DNA of 64,000 nt from Myotis daubentonii (taxonomy: Eukaryota; Chordata; Mammalia; Chiroptera; Vespertilionidae), in NCBI RefSeq assembly GCF_963259705.1, contig NC_081844.1, positions 29,280,294 to 29,344,293 on the forward strand, written 5' to 3'. Each line of letters starts with the position of its first letter. The first letter of the stretch is position 1. The notes beneath the pieces are model-generated. The model had not been told where the DNA came from. It did not search any database and saw nothing but the letters and a program-made list of their open reading frames with translations. Of this stretch, positions 11,150 through 22,554 are shown in pieces. A program made the translations under genes and the position numbers.

Positions 11150-11930
11150 TAATCTAAGATTACCCTTCTTTTTGTTTTTTGTTTTTTTGTTTTAAAGATT
11201 GGCCTCCTTTTAAAAATTTAAATATCTAATACAGTTTTGTTAACTACATGCCTTATGCTGCATAGGAGATCTCTAGGACTCATTTATCTTTCCCAACTGA
11301 AACTCTGTCACCCTTAAACAATAAATTCCCATGCCTCTGCCCCAGACCTTGTCTCCTACCATCTACTTTCTGTTTCTATGGTTCTGACTCCTCTAGGGAC
11401 ATCATATAAGTAGAATCACATAGTATTTGTTTTCATGTCTGGTTTATTTCATAGAGCTAATGTCCTTAAGGTTCATCTATGTTGTAGCCTGTGTCAGAAT
11501 TTTCTTCCTTTTTATAGCCGAGTGATATTCAATTGTCTGGATGGACTACATTTTGTTTGTTCATTCATTTGTTGATGGGCATATAGGTTGTTACCATGTC
11601 TTTGCTTTTGTAAATAATGCTTCAGTGAATGTGGAAGTAAAGTTATCTCATCAAGATACTGGTTTCAATTATTTGAGTTTATACTCAGAAGAAGGATTGA
11701 TTTTTTTAAAGATTATTATTTTTTTATTGCTTAAAGTATTACAAAGCGTATTACATATGTGTCCTTTTTTCCCCCCTGCCCTTGACAGTCCCCTAGCCTT
11801 GATTGATGGTAAGGTTGGAGGAATATACAAACTGTTTTCCATTGTAGCTGCATCATTTTGCATTCCCACCAAGAGTGCACAAGACTTTTAACCTCTCCAC
11901 ATCCTCAACAATACCTGTTATCCTCTATAT
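11150..11930 (-). repeat. Old L1 3' UTR with a younger L1/HAL1 tail inserted
   Basis: Reverse-complement L1 3' UTR text runs through 11,200-11,700 (gaatcacatagtatttg, cattcatttgttgatgggcatatagg). It is interrupted at about 11,702-11,815 by a short tail fragment (attgcttaaagtattacaaagcg...cttgac) like the L1 3' end at 27.48 kb. No intact frame remains. Confidence 0.65.
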
Positions 11931-14460
11931 ATATAATTTCAGAGGAAGGGAGAGGGAGAAAGAGAGAAACATCAATGATGGATAAAAATAATTGTCTTGG
12001 AAAACCAAGATGGCAGCATAGGTAAACACCGAAGATTGCTGCTTAGCACAACCACTTCAAGAATACAACTAAAAGACAGAATGGACATCATCCAGAACCA
12101 CAGGAAGGCAGGCTGAGTAGAAATTCTACAACTAGAAGGAAAGAAAAAAGTATACTTAGACTCAGAGAAGGTGCAGTGTGGAAGTAAAGTACAGAGGTAT
12201 GGAGGTGCACACAGAGAGGGCTGGCTGCTGAGGACACGGTTGTCTTTTTCAATTGGTAGGGAGTTGCAAGCTCTAAGCTCCAGTTCTGGGTGAGTCTCTG
12301 GGGACCCAGACTCATACGGGAGAAACTGGGCTGTCTGGCATCAGTCAGAACTCCAGGGCAGCTTTCTCTCAGAGGTGCTTGCAGCGATTTCTGGGACACT
12401 GAGAAGGGGGGGCCTCTGAGGGCAGCCATAGCTGCTTGCTCTGCCCTGTTGATCCCCTGGGACCCCCGCCCCACCCAAGCTGTGTGCCAGCTTTTGCATA
12501 TGAAAGGCCTGGCCCTTTGCAATCTGAAAATTACCTAAAAAAACTTGCAGCTGGCCCAAGGCCCCAGGGCAACTTGCATTGCTTCACAGCTGAGCTCCTG
12601 CTGGGTAGCCTCGGGCAGAGGCTAGATTAGCACCTCCTTAGAGATCCAAAAGCCAGTGTGCCTGGTGGTCAGAGTGGGACCATCCAAATTGCAGCTCCTC
12701 AGATCCATAGGGGACACACTCATGGGGCAGACTCAGTGAGCACCAAAGCCTCACTGAAGCAAGTCTTGCCCCAGAAGGGTATCTCCAGTACAGAAGTTCT
12801 CCCACTGCAGACACAGCTGATTCTCACAGCCAATTGGCCTGGAGGTCAATTCCTCCCAGTGATACCTACAACAATCAAGGCTTAACTACAACAAGACTGT
12901 GCACAAAGCCCACAAGGGGGTGCACCAAGACTGTCCACCTCAGGTAATTGGGGAGGCTGAGCCACTGGGCCCTATAGGACACCTAGCACAGAAAGCCACT
13001 CTATCAACACAGGGAAGCATAAAAAATGCGGAGGCAAAGAAACAGGACACAAATGACAGAAATGGAGGAAAGCAAACTACTGGAGATAGAGTTCAAAACC
13101 ACACTTTTAAGGTTTTTCAGGAATTTTCTAGAAACCGCCGATAAATTTAGTAAGACCCTCAAGAAGTCTGGTGAGACTGCTGATAAATGTAGTGAGACCC
13201 TCAAAAAATCTAGTGAGATCCTCAAGGATATGAAAAAGGACCAACTAGAAATTAAGCATACACTGACTGAAATAAAGAATATCTTACAGAGATCCAACAG
13301 CAGACAAGAGGATCCCAAGAATCAAGTCAAAGATTTGAAATACGAAGAAGCAAAAAACACCCAACAAGAAAAGCAAAATGAAAAAAGAATCCAAAAATAC
13401 GAAGATAGTGTAAGGAGCCTCTGAGACAGCTTCAAGCGTACCAACATCCGAATTATAGGGGTGCCAGAAGAAGAGAGAGAGCAAGATATTGAAAACCTAT
13501 TTGAAGAAATAATGACAGAAAACTTCCCCTACTTGGTGAAAGAAATAGACTTACAAGTCCAGGAAGCACAGAGAACCTCAAACAAAAGGAATCCAAAGAG
13601 GACCACACCAAGACGCATCATAATTAAAATGTCAAGAGCAAAAGACAGAGAGAATCTTAAAAGCAGCAAGAGAAAGACAGTCAGTTACCTACAAGGGAAT
13701 ACCCATACTACTGTCAGCGGATTTCTCAACAGAAACTTTACAGGCCAAAGGGAGTGGCAAGAAATATTCAAAGTGATGACTAGCAAGAACCTACAACCAA
13801 GATTACTTTATCCAGCAAAGCTATCATTCAGAACTGAAGGTCAGATAAAGAGCTTCACAGATAAGGAAAAGCTAAAGGAGTTCATCACCACCAAACCAGT
13901 ATTATATGAAATGCTGAAAGGTATCCTTTAAGAAGAGGAAGAAGAAGAAAACGGTAAAGATACAAATTATGAACAACAAATACACATCTATCAACAAGTG
14001 AATCTAAAAATCAAGTGAAAAAATAATCTGATGAACAGAATAAACTGGTGAATATAATAGAATCTGGGGCATAGAAAGGGAGTGGACTGACTATTCTCAG
14101 GGGGGAAAGGGGTGTGGGGGATGCAGGAAGAGACTGGAAAAAATCGTGCACCTATAGATGAGGGCATTGGGGGGGGTGAGGGTGGAGGGTGGGGTGGGAA
14201 CCGTGTGGAGGGGAGCAATGGGGGGAAAAAAAGAGGAACAACTGTAATAATCTGAACAATAAAGATTTAATTAAAAAAAAAACCAACATCAATGATGTAT
14301 GAGAATCATTGATTGGCTGCCTCCTGCACGCCCCAAATGGTGATCAAGCCTGCAACACAGGCATGTGCCCTGACCAGGAACTGAACTGTGATTTCCTGAT
14401 TCTTAGATCGATGCTCATCCCCTGAGCCAAGCCTGCAGGCCTGGCTGTCGTTGTTTTTAT
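11925..14460 (-). repeat. Ves SINE split by a HAL1 insertion
   Basis: The two SINE halves are 11,925-11,980 (atttcagaggaagggagagggag) and 14,285-14,455 (ending ccctgagccaagcctgcaggcctgg). The 13-base sequence AACATCAATGATG occurs at both junctions (11,968-11,980 and 14,285-14,297) and is the target-site duplication of the retrotransposon between them. Confidence 0.85.
11981..14284 (+). mobile_element. Full-length HAL1-like (ORF1-only) retrotransposon with 13-bp TSD
   Basis: The element begins near the classical ccaagatggc L1-type start (12,005) and ends in an A-rich tail (14,262-14,284) after an AATAAA signal. It is flanked by perfect AACATCAATGATG duplications. Two frames, 13,026-13,424 and 13,461-13,931, together resemble one L1 ORF1 protein split by a stop/frameshift: a coiled-coil N-terminus, then the RRM and C-terminal parts (LLYPAKLSFRTEGQIKSF, KEFITTKPVLYEMLKGIL). 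After ORF1 there is only ~350 bases of 3' UTR and no ORF2, which defines half-L1. Mobilisation would rely on L1 ORF2 protein in trans. The same L1-type mechanism explains the poly(A) and the TSD. Confidence 0.85.
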
Positions 14461-14462
14461 AA

Positions 14463-16822
14463 CTAGAAGCCTGATGCATGAAGATTTGTGCAAGAATAGG
14501 CCTTCCTTTCCCTGGCTGCTGGCAAGCAGCAGGCTCACCAAGACAGCCTGTGCAGTTCTGGCACCGCTTCCTCCTCGCCCTCTTTCTCCACAGAGTTCCT
14601 CTATGCAGTGCTGGCGCTCCTAGAGAGGCGTGAAGAGGAAGAGTTTGGGGGACCGTGGCAGGCAGGGAGGACTGGAGTGGTTGGGTGTGCTAGTGTGTTT
14701 CACATTCCCATTGTGAAACTGGGATGCAACTGGCCCCCTTCCTCATCCTCTTCCTCTTCTGCCCTCCACCCCCTGCCTGCCCACCCTCCCTCCATGGTCA
14801 TTGCCCCTCCCCTCTTGATTTGGTGAGATAGGAAGGAGGGAGATCTGATAATTTGAGTTACTGTGTAGGTGGCCTCTTTCATCTATTCAAAACAAAGCTG
14901 AGCTGCCTGCTGCTGCCGCCATGGCAGCCACCATCACCCCTTGGCTGGCCCAGGGTTTCCCGGGCTGCTAACTGTACACCAAGCAAGCTCCTGCATGCAT
15001 CCCAGAGAGACCCAGTGAGAGAGGCAGAGTCTGATCCGCAGCCTCAGTGGCAGCTGTTGATCAGTACTTGCCTCTCTCTTTCTCTCCCTCTTTCTTCCCA
15101 GGCTTAGCAAGCAGCCGGCTTTTCTTTCTTTTCCTGTCTCCGTGGGGGCTCAGCCCTGTCTCCCTGATCAGGCTGGGAGATAGGCCCAGAGATGCTGACA
15201 GACATAGGAACTAACCAATCAGAACCAATGTGGGTACTGTGAGGAACCAATGGCTGTATAGGAGATAGAGATTTTGATGTTGACTGGCATAGGAAGCGAC
15301 CAATCAGAACCAAATGTGGGGGCAGTGACGAACCAATGGCTGTCTAGGAGGAAGGACTTTTGATGCTGACTGGCATAGTAACCAACCCATTAGAACTAAA
15401 TATGGGTGCTGTGAAGAACCAATGGCTGCCTAGGATGTGGAGGTTCTGATGCTTACTGGCATATAAACTGACCAATCAGAACCAAATGTGAGTGCTATGA
15501 AGAACCAATAGCTGTTGTTGAGGCGGAGCTTTTGATGATGACTGGCATAGGAACTGACCAATCAGAAACAAATGTGGGTGCTGTGAACAACCAATGTCTG
15601 CCTAGGAGGCAGAGCTTCTGACGCTGATTGGCGTAGACAACGACCAATCAGAACCAAATCTGGGTGCTGTGGAGAGCCAATGGCTGTCCAGTAGGTGGAG
15701 CTATTGATGATGACTGGCATAGGAACTGACCAATCACAACAAAATGTGAGTGCTATGAGGGACCAATGGCTTTCCAGGTGGTGGAGCTTTTGATGCTGAC
15801 TGGCATAGGAAGCGACCAATAGGAACCACATGTAGGTGATGTGAAGAACCAATGGCTGCCTAGGAGGAGGAGTTTTTGACGTTGATTGGCCTAGGAACCA
15901 ACCAATCAGGACCATTTTGGGCACTGTGGGGAGCCAATGGCTGACCAGGAAGCGGAGCTTTTGATGCTGACTGGCATAGAAACCAGCCAATCAAAACCAA
16001 ATCTGGGTGCTGTTGGGTGGCAATGGCTGCCTGGGAGGCAGAGCTTCTGATGCTGACTGGCATAGAAACCGACCAATCAGAGCCAATTGTGGGTACTGTG
16101 TGGAACCAATGGCTGCCTAGGAGGCAGATCTTTTGTTGATTTGTATAGGAACTGACCAATCAAAACCAAATGTGGGTGCTGTGAGGAACCAATAACTGCC
16201 TAAAAGGTGGAGCTTTTGGCATTGATTGGCATACGAACCGACCTATCAGACGCAAAAGTGGGTGCGGTGAAGAAGCAATGGCTGCCTAGGAGGTTGAGCT
16301 TCTGATGCTGACTGGCATAGAAACTGGCCAATCAGAACCAATTCTGGGTGCTCTGGGGAGCCAAAGGCTGCCTAGAAGGTGGAGCTTTTAACACTGACTG
16401 GCATAGAAACTGACCAATCAGAACCAAATTGGCTAGCAGAGGTGGGAAGTTGGGGGTGAGATCAGGCCTGCAGGTGAGGGCAGTTGGAGCTAAGATCAGG
16501 TCATCAGGGCAGGGCAATTAGGAGCAACCAGGCAAGGAGGGGAAGGCAATTGAGGATGAGATCAGGATGGCAAAAAAAGGCCATGGGGGTGAGATCAGGC
16601 CGGTAGGGGAGGACAGTTAGGGGCAATCAGGCAGGCAGGCAGGTGAGCAATTAGGAGCCAGCAGTCCCAGATTGTGAGAGGGATATCCTACTGCCTGTTT
16701 AGGCCCAATCAGGCCTAAACCGGCAGTGGGACATCCCCCAAGGGGTTCCAAATTGGAGAGGGTGCAGGATGGGCTGAGGGAACACCCCCTCCATGCACAA
16801 ATTTCATGCACTGGGCCTCTAG
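14463..16822. mobile_element. Helitron tract bracketed by two inverted 3' ends
   Basis: The left edge, ctagaagcctgatgcatgaag at 14,463, is a reverse-complement Helitron 3' terminus. The right edge, atgcacaaatttcatgcactgggcctctag ending at 16,822, is a Helitron 3' terminus in plus orientation. Between them lie unique-looking sequence, the ~85-bp tandem array and a typical HeliBat 3' region (16,440-16,822). I see no Helitron 5' end inside. This could be two truncated elements facing outward or one unusual element. Confidence 0.6.
15185..16433. repeat. ~85-bp tandem repeat, about 15 units
   Basis: Each unit contains gaccaatcagaaccaaatgtgggtgctgtg, then aaccaatggctgcctaggaggcagagcttttgatgctgactggcatag. 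Spacing between successive ccaatcagaac motifs is about 85 bases. Units contain CCAAT boxes on the plus strand and ATTGG on the other. The array is internal to the Helitron tract, and a 1.5-unit inverted copy sits at 5.4 kb. Confidence 0.9.
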
Positions 16823-16829
16823 TAGATCT

Positions 16830-17222
16830 ATAATAAGGAAGAAGAGTAAAGCACTAATCAAAAACCTCCCAAGAAAGAAAAGCCCAGGATGGATGACTTC
16901 AATGGTGAATTCTATCAAAGATTTTAATTAAGAATTAATACCAATATCTCTCAAACTCTTCCCCCAAAAAATACCAAAGAGGAAGAAACACTTCTAACTC
17001 ATTCTGAAGAGAGTGTTAGCTTGTTACCAGAGCAAGACAATGGCATCACAAGAAAAAAAAAAAAACTACAGATAAATATCACTTATGAATATAGATGCAG
17101 AAATCTGCCAGCAAAAATACCAGGAAACCCAGCCCAACAGCGTGTTAAAAGGGCCATACACCATGACTGCGTGAGATTTATTTTCAGAATGCAAGGATGG
17201 TTCAATATACAAAAGTCAGACA
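16830..17222 (+). repeat. L1 ORF2 fragment
   Basis: A degraded plus-strand stretch reads like the region of ORF2 around the reverse-transcriptase start (an ILANRIQ-like segment, then HDCVRFIFRMQGWFNIQKS). Stops and gaps interrupt it. It is cut at 17,222 by the next element. Confidence 0.65.
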
Positions 17223-17811
17223 TTGACTTCTGGTCAAGATGGCGGTGATATATGTAGGACTTGAATCCTCCCACAACCACATAAAAAATACAACAAAACT
17301 ACAGAACAACCATCATTCAGAAACACCTGAAATCCAGCTGAATGGAAGTCCTACAGCTGAGAATTTAAAGAAGCCACATCCAGACTGGTAGGCAGGGAAG
17401 AGATGAGGAATGCGCTAGTCCCACAACCATGTGTGGCAGTTTAAAATTGGGAAGGACATTTTAGCTGTAGAGATTCCCCCTGAGGAGTTAGGGGTCTCAA
17501 CCCCACACCAGACATCCCAGCCCAGGGTTCAAGTGCCAGGAAGAGAAATCCTCATAACTTATAACTGTAAAAACCAGAGTAGATTGTGGCTGAGTGAGAC
17601 AAAGGTCACTGGAGTCTGAGGTAGTTCCTCTTAAAAGGGGCCCATGCACAAACTCATTTGGATTCATGCTCTCTGAGTTCCAGCGCTGAGGCAGCAGCTA
17701 TAAAGGAACCAGGGACATAGAAGGAGGAACTTAATTGTCTGGCATCAGGGTGAGCTGGGGGAGCAGCTTATAGGCAGACAGAAGTGCTGACAGAGGTCAT
17801 TGTTCCTTTAC

Positions 17812-17822
17812 AGACACACACA

Positions 17823-17864
<42 letters not shown>
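17812..17864. repeat. (CA)n microsatellite
   Basis: A nearly pure CA dinucleotide run of about 25 units with one cagacaca interruption at its left end. Confidence 0.97.
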
Positions 17865-17867
<3 letters not shown>

Positions 17868-19460
17868 AACAAGCAGGCCCCATATCTGAGTCTCCATCAA
17901 CCTGGCTTACACTGTTTGCCCCACCCTGGTAATTTTCTAACACCTTACTTCACCCAATTCTGGGCTCATCCAACCTCTTTCAAGTGGCTTTACCATACAA
18001 CTGGCCTCTCTTGCCTCATGCTTCAGACTTTCCTAAAATCTCTCAAACAAGCAGCATATTGCCTCTGTGTCTGCCCTATCTCTTGTAAATGGCCCCAGGT
18101 CCAGCATTAGCAGAAGCCCACTTTGGTTCACAAGTTGGTTTATCCTTGGTACCTCCATGCCCAACACAGGTAGCAACCATCTCCAGATAGCTCTGTAGCT
18201 CATGCTAGGTGGCCCCAGGCAGGGCACAGGCAGAGCCTGACTTTGCATCTTCCCCAAAGCTCCAGAGCCAGTGCACCCAGGGGACAGCTTCAGACAATGC
18301 CAGATTCCTCCACAAGCACCACATTCAAGGGGCAAATTCAGTGAGCACCAAAGCCCCACCTGCATAGCAGCTCCTTTGCTGTAGTCACAGTTCATCCTCA
18401 TAGCCTATTGGCCTGAGGCTCAATCCCTACAAGTGATGCCAACAGCAATCAAGCCTCAACGACCACACAGCAGTGTACACAGCCTACACAGGGGCACACC
18501 TGGAGCACTCAGATCAGGTGACTGAGGAGGCTGCACCCCTGGAACCTACAGGACACCTACTACACAAGGCCCACTCTACCAAGTCTGGGAGATGTAGCAG
18601 CTCTACCTAATATATAGAAACAAACATAGGGAAGCAGCCAAAAGGTGGAGATGTGGACACAAAAAAACAGGTTCCAAATGAAAGAACAGGAGAAATATTC
18701 AGATAAAGAACTAAATGAAATGGAGGCAAGCAAACTACCAGATACAGAGTTCAAAACAATGCTTACAAGGTTGCTCAAGGAAGTTAGTAAGAACTTCAGC
18801 AGCATGAAAAAGAAATCAACAGTAGAGAGATGACGCTGAGAATCATATCAGTATTTTGGGATATTAGGAAGCCAAAAACACCCAATCAGAACAACAGAAA
18901 GAAAAAAGAATCCAAAAAATATGAAGATAGTGTAAGGAGCCTCTAGGACAGCTTGAAGCATACCAACATTCTCATCATGAGGGTGCTGGAAGGAGAAGAG
19001 AGAGAGAAAGAAAGTGGAAACCTCTTTGGAAAAAAAAAATGACAGAAAAATTCCCTGATTTGGTGAAGGAATTAGACATACAAGTCAAGGAAGCACTGAG
19101 AGTCCCAAACAAGATGAGTCCCAAAGAGGTCTGCACCAAGACACATCAAAATTAAAATTCCAAAGGTTAAAAGACATGCAAGAATCTTAAAAACAGCAAG
19201 AGAAAAGCAGTTAGTTACCTATAAGGGAGCGCCCATATGACTGTCAGCTGATTTCTCAAGGGAAACTTTGCAGGCCAGAAGAGAGTGGCAAGAAATATTC
19301 AGAGTGATAAATAGCAAGTACCTACAACCAAGATTACTCTACCCAGCAAAGCTGTCATTTAGAATTGAAGGTCAGATAAAGAGCTTCACAGACAAGAAAA
19401 AGCTAAAGGAGTTTATCACCACCAAAGCAGTACTACATAAAATGCTGAAAGGTATTCTTT

Positions 19461-19550
19461 AAGAAGAAGAAGGAGAAGGAGGAGGAGGAGGAGGAAGAGG
19501 AGGAGGAGGAGGAGGAGGAGGAGGAGGAGGAGGAGGAGGAGGAGGAGGAA
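19461..19550. repeat. (GGA)n microsatellite
   Basis: A trinucleotide GGA/AGA run of about 90 bases directly after the ORF1-like stop. The equivalent place in the 12-14.3 kb HAL1 has agaagaggaagaagaag, so this run probably expanded from a purine-rich element segment. Confidence 0.95.
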
Positions 19551-19879
19551 AAAAGATTAAAAATATGAACAATAAAGTGGCAATAAATATATATCTATTA
19601 ATAATTACATCTAAAAATGAAAATAAATGAAGAAATCAAATGAACAAAATAAACTGATGAATAAAATAGAATCAGAGACATTGAAACATGGAACAGACTG
19701 ATGGATCTCAGAGGGAAGGGGGGAAGGGAGACTGGGAAGAGATTAACCAGAGTTCTTAAATGCATATATGCATTACCTATGGAAAGAGACAATAGGATGG
19801 GAACTGGGTGGAGGGGGGCACTGGGGAGAAAAATATGGATAACTATATTACTCTCAACAATAAAGATTAAAAAACATTT

Positions 19880-20585
19880 TTTATGTTTTATTATGATAAA
19901 ATATAAAGAACATAAAAATTCCCATGTGAACCATTTTTGGTTCATTTGTGCCAAATGTACAGATCCATGGCATAAAGTACATTCACATTGTTGTGCAACC
20001 ATGACCATTGCATGATGTTTTAGTTTTAAAATACACCTTTTAGTTGCTTGGCTAGGATTTCGCATGTAAGATCATAAGTGAAGTAAAATGAGACCATAGT
20101 TCTATTTTCTTGAATTCCTGCTAACTGACTTTAAAGTAGAGATTCCACCAGACTCCAAACTGTGCTGGTGGCATCCACTCCTGTCTGTGCTGGAATGAGC
20201 TGTATAAGATGGGAAGGAACTGTTTCTTATGAGCGGGGTTAAAATTACCTGTATAACCATCAGAGACTGGGGCTGGTTGGGAGGTTTGAGTGCCATTTCA
20301 TGTACAGACGATGGTGCAGAAACCATACCCATTCAGCAGAAACCGTACTTGGAATGCTGAGGCCAGTGATATGCCCTGTGATACTCTGTGGTGACGCTGG
20401 CAGCAGCAGAGAGCCAGAGCTGCCAGTCAGCCAGTCATGAGGTAAACAACCGGCGCTATGCACTGTAGTACTAAATGCATTTGACTTGGTGTTTTCAGTT
20501 CATGATGCGTTCATTGGATGCAACCCCATGGTAAGTTGAGGAACATCTGTAAGTCTGCACTATTTTGTTGTTGTTGCTAATCCTC
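19880..20585. other. Unassigned sequence
   Basis: I see no gene or young repeat. Downstream TRIP10 exons (rest of the HR1 coiled coil and SH3), which would be expected here for an intact minus-strand gene, were not found. Confidence 0.4.
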
Positions 20586-20818
20586 ACCCGAGGATATTTT
20601 TCCATTGATTTTTAGGGAGAGTGGAAGAGAGAGGCAAAGACAGAGAAACATGGACGTGAGAGAAACACATGGACTAGCTGCCTCCTGCAGGAGCCCTGAC
20701 CATGGCCGGGTTGGGGAGGAGCCAGAATCCGAGGTACCTGCCCTTGATCTGAATCCAACCCAGGACCCTTTGGTCTGCAGGCCGAGGCTCTATCCACTGA
20801 CCCAAACCGGCTAGGGCT
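20586..20818 (-). repeat. Ves SINE
   Basis: A reverse-complement SINE begins tcctcacccgaggatatttttccattgatttttagggag and ends ctatccactgacccaaaccggctaggg. The same subfamily, with the same cctcacccgaggat start, is found at 63,783. Confidence 0.9.
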
Positions 20819-20865
20819 GTCTTCACTGTTTTACTTTCCTCTCTGCCTGCCTCCCTCTCCCTTAC

Positions 20866-20975
20866 CTCTGGTCAATCTCTTTCTGTAGTTCACGATTACG
20901 CTCCTCCAGCTGCTGCTGAAGCCGCTTTCTCTGCTGCTCTGGGGGAGAGTGGCTAAAATCCTCAGTGACCACTGT
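20866..20975 (-). pseudogene. TRIP10: TRIP10 (CIP4) HR1-domain exon, part of a truncated gene copy
   Basis: The 110-base minus-strand exon encodes TVVTEDFSHSPPEQQRKRLQ and continues QQLEERNRELQKEIDQ, the start of the HR1/coiled-coil (Cdc42-binding) region of the F-BAR protein CIP4. The acceptor (tgcctgcag) and donor (gtaagg) are canonical and the frame is open. TRIP10 normally has about 15 exons and encodes F-BAR, HR1 and SH3 domains in membrane bending and Cdc42 signalling. Only this exon and a microexon at 22,182 are seen. The next exon downstream (rest of HR1) is replaced by a SINE and L1-type repeats. I therefore call it a gene fragment, though the exon itself looks young. The alternative is a real TRIP10 interrupted by a rearrangement. 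Confidence 0.85.
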
Positions 20976-22181
20976 CTGCAGGCAGAACGAAAGCTGATTT
21001 GGGATTGTGGAGTGTGAACTTCCAGGCCCTAGGACACTCATAAGACACACCAAGTCCACCTTCTGCCCCACCCAAGGGTCCTGGGGGCAAGGCCATGCAC
21101 TGAGCAAAGCAGGTCCAAGTCACGCAATGGGAGGAGTGGGTCCAGCCTGCAGCAGGAAGCAAGCCCAGGGTCCCGCCTCCCGGCCACTGGGCAGGCTGGG
21201 GGTGCCTTCCTCCTCCCTTGGAGGCCTCACTTACCCCACAGCTGAAGGGGGTGTAGAATATAGAGAACGAGCACAATATGGACCAATGGAGGGATGCAAT
21301 GAAGGAAAAACAAAATGGAAAAAAGAAAAAAAAAATGGTAAGAAAACCACAACTCAAACTGCACAATCACACACAGAAAATGCATGCAAAGAACAACACA
21401 AAAATCTGAGAGGTGGCAGGGGGGGCATTAGACTGTGAGCCAGAAGGCCAGACCCCTCCTTCTCCCAATGTCTCCCACAGCCCCTGCATCCCATGCCCAG
21501 TACCTAGCATGAGCGCCCTGAGGGTGCAGGGAAGCCCATGTGTTTTCCCCCACCCCAGGTTTCTGGGCTCACAGTCCACAACATGGAGGGAGGTGCATGC
21601 AGAAATCAAGGTCTCATACAGGTATGGGGCCACAGGGGTCAAGGGCAAACTCAGAGAAGGTCAAAGGTCAGAGGGTTACAGAGGGGGTTTCCGCTGGGTA
21701 AGGGGACATAATTTATACATTGAAGTGGGGTATCAAGGGCCAAAGGTATAAACTAGGGAGAGGGCAGTTGTAGCAACTATAAACCAGGAGATTCCAAGTA
21801 TGTGCTTGGCAATGAAAACCAAAAGTCCCGAACAAAAACCATCCTGAAGGTCGGCACCTAGCCCCATGGGTGGAATTGAAAGAGTTCTGGGGGAGTCCCC
21901 AGGGCCAGCATCTGAGCCCTCACCCAGCCCTAAACCCCACAAGCAGGTCTGCTCCTAGCATCCCAAGAAGCAGCAGACACCACAGATACCCTGCTCCCTT
22001 CCTGGCCCCCTGTCAGCCTCAGCGGATTCTCAGGCTAATCACCACTTTCCCTCTAGCCTGGGCCAGCAGCCAAGAGGAAAATTCCTGCCCAGGACTCAGC
22101 ATTATAGTGGCTGGGCTGAGTCAGTGCCCCCCTACTCGCCGCTGTCCCCACTCACTCACACTCTCTCCCCAAGAGCCCCAC

Positions 22182-22205
22182 CTTGTTCTTTTTGCCAAAG
22201 GGCCA
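22182..22205 (-). pseudogene. TRIP10: TRIP10 24-base microexon (WPFGKKNK)
   Basis: A 24-base minus-strand segment encodes WPFGKKNK, the basic motif located between the F-BAR and HR1 regions of CIP4. It is preceded by ggcccccag and followed by gtgggg, both usable splice sites, and its phase (0/0) joins directly to the HR1 exon at 20,975. That gives the short CIP4 form lacking the proline-rich alternative exon, which I do not find in the 1.2-kb intron. No F-BAR exon appears upstream (higher coordinates) before the L1 block. Confidence 0.8.
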
Positions 22206-22554
22206 CTGGGGGCCACAGGCATGGGACAGGGGTAGGTACCTGCTGGGGTCAAGGCTTCCTGCAGGCTGAATCAAGTGTAACAGGGGCCCAGCTGAGTAAA
22301 TAACCCAGGCAGATAAAGAAGGCAGTGGGAAGGCATTGTAGAGTGAGGAAGTTGGGTGAGCAAGGTGGAGAAGCCCAGAATAGTCGGCAAGTCCTGCTGA
22401 AAGCTTGGCAGGCGCCAGTGGGAGGGCAAGAGCAGCTGGCAGAATCTTAAAGACAGGCAGACACACTGAGACTTTGTGCTGGGACCCAGGCATCAGGGAA
22501 GAGTTTCAAGCAGGAAGGGACATGCCATACAGGGTCGATGTTTATCCACATGCA

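Larger units (their letters stand above)
17224..19876 (+). mobile_element. Third HAL1/L1-like element, decayed
   Basis: It starts with ttctggtcaagatggcggtg (17,224) and ends with acaataaagattaaaaaac (19,876). ORF1-like pieces occur at 18,645-18,833 and 19,268-19,462, the latter with LLYPAKLSFRIEGQIKSF and KEFITTKAVLHKMLKGIL, homologous to the element at 12-14.3 kb but more degraded. No ORF2 is present. A (CA)n tract at 17,812-17,864 and a (GGA)n tract at 19,461-19,550, directly after the ORF1 stop, lie inside it. Confidence 0.72.

Noticed and set aside
15185..16433. Possible CRISPR-like array
   Set aside because: Units are contiguous ~85-bp tandem copies without unique spacers, in a mammalian genome and within a Helitron tract.
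21225..21330. Possible additional TRIP10 exon on the minus strand ending at a gtaagt donor
   Set aside because: The translation does not resemble any CIP4 region (neither the proline-rich alternative exon nor F-BAR), and the adjoining poly-T/A tract makes an exon unlikely.
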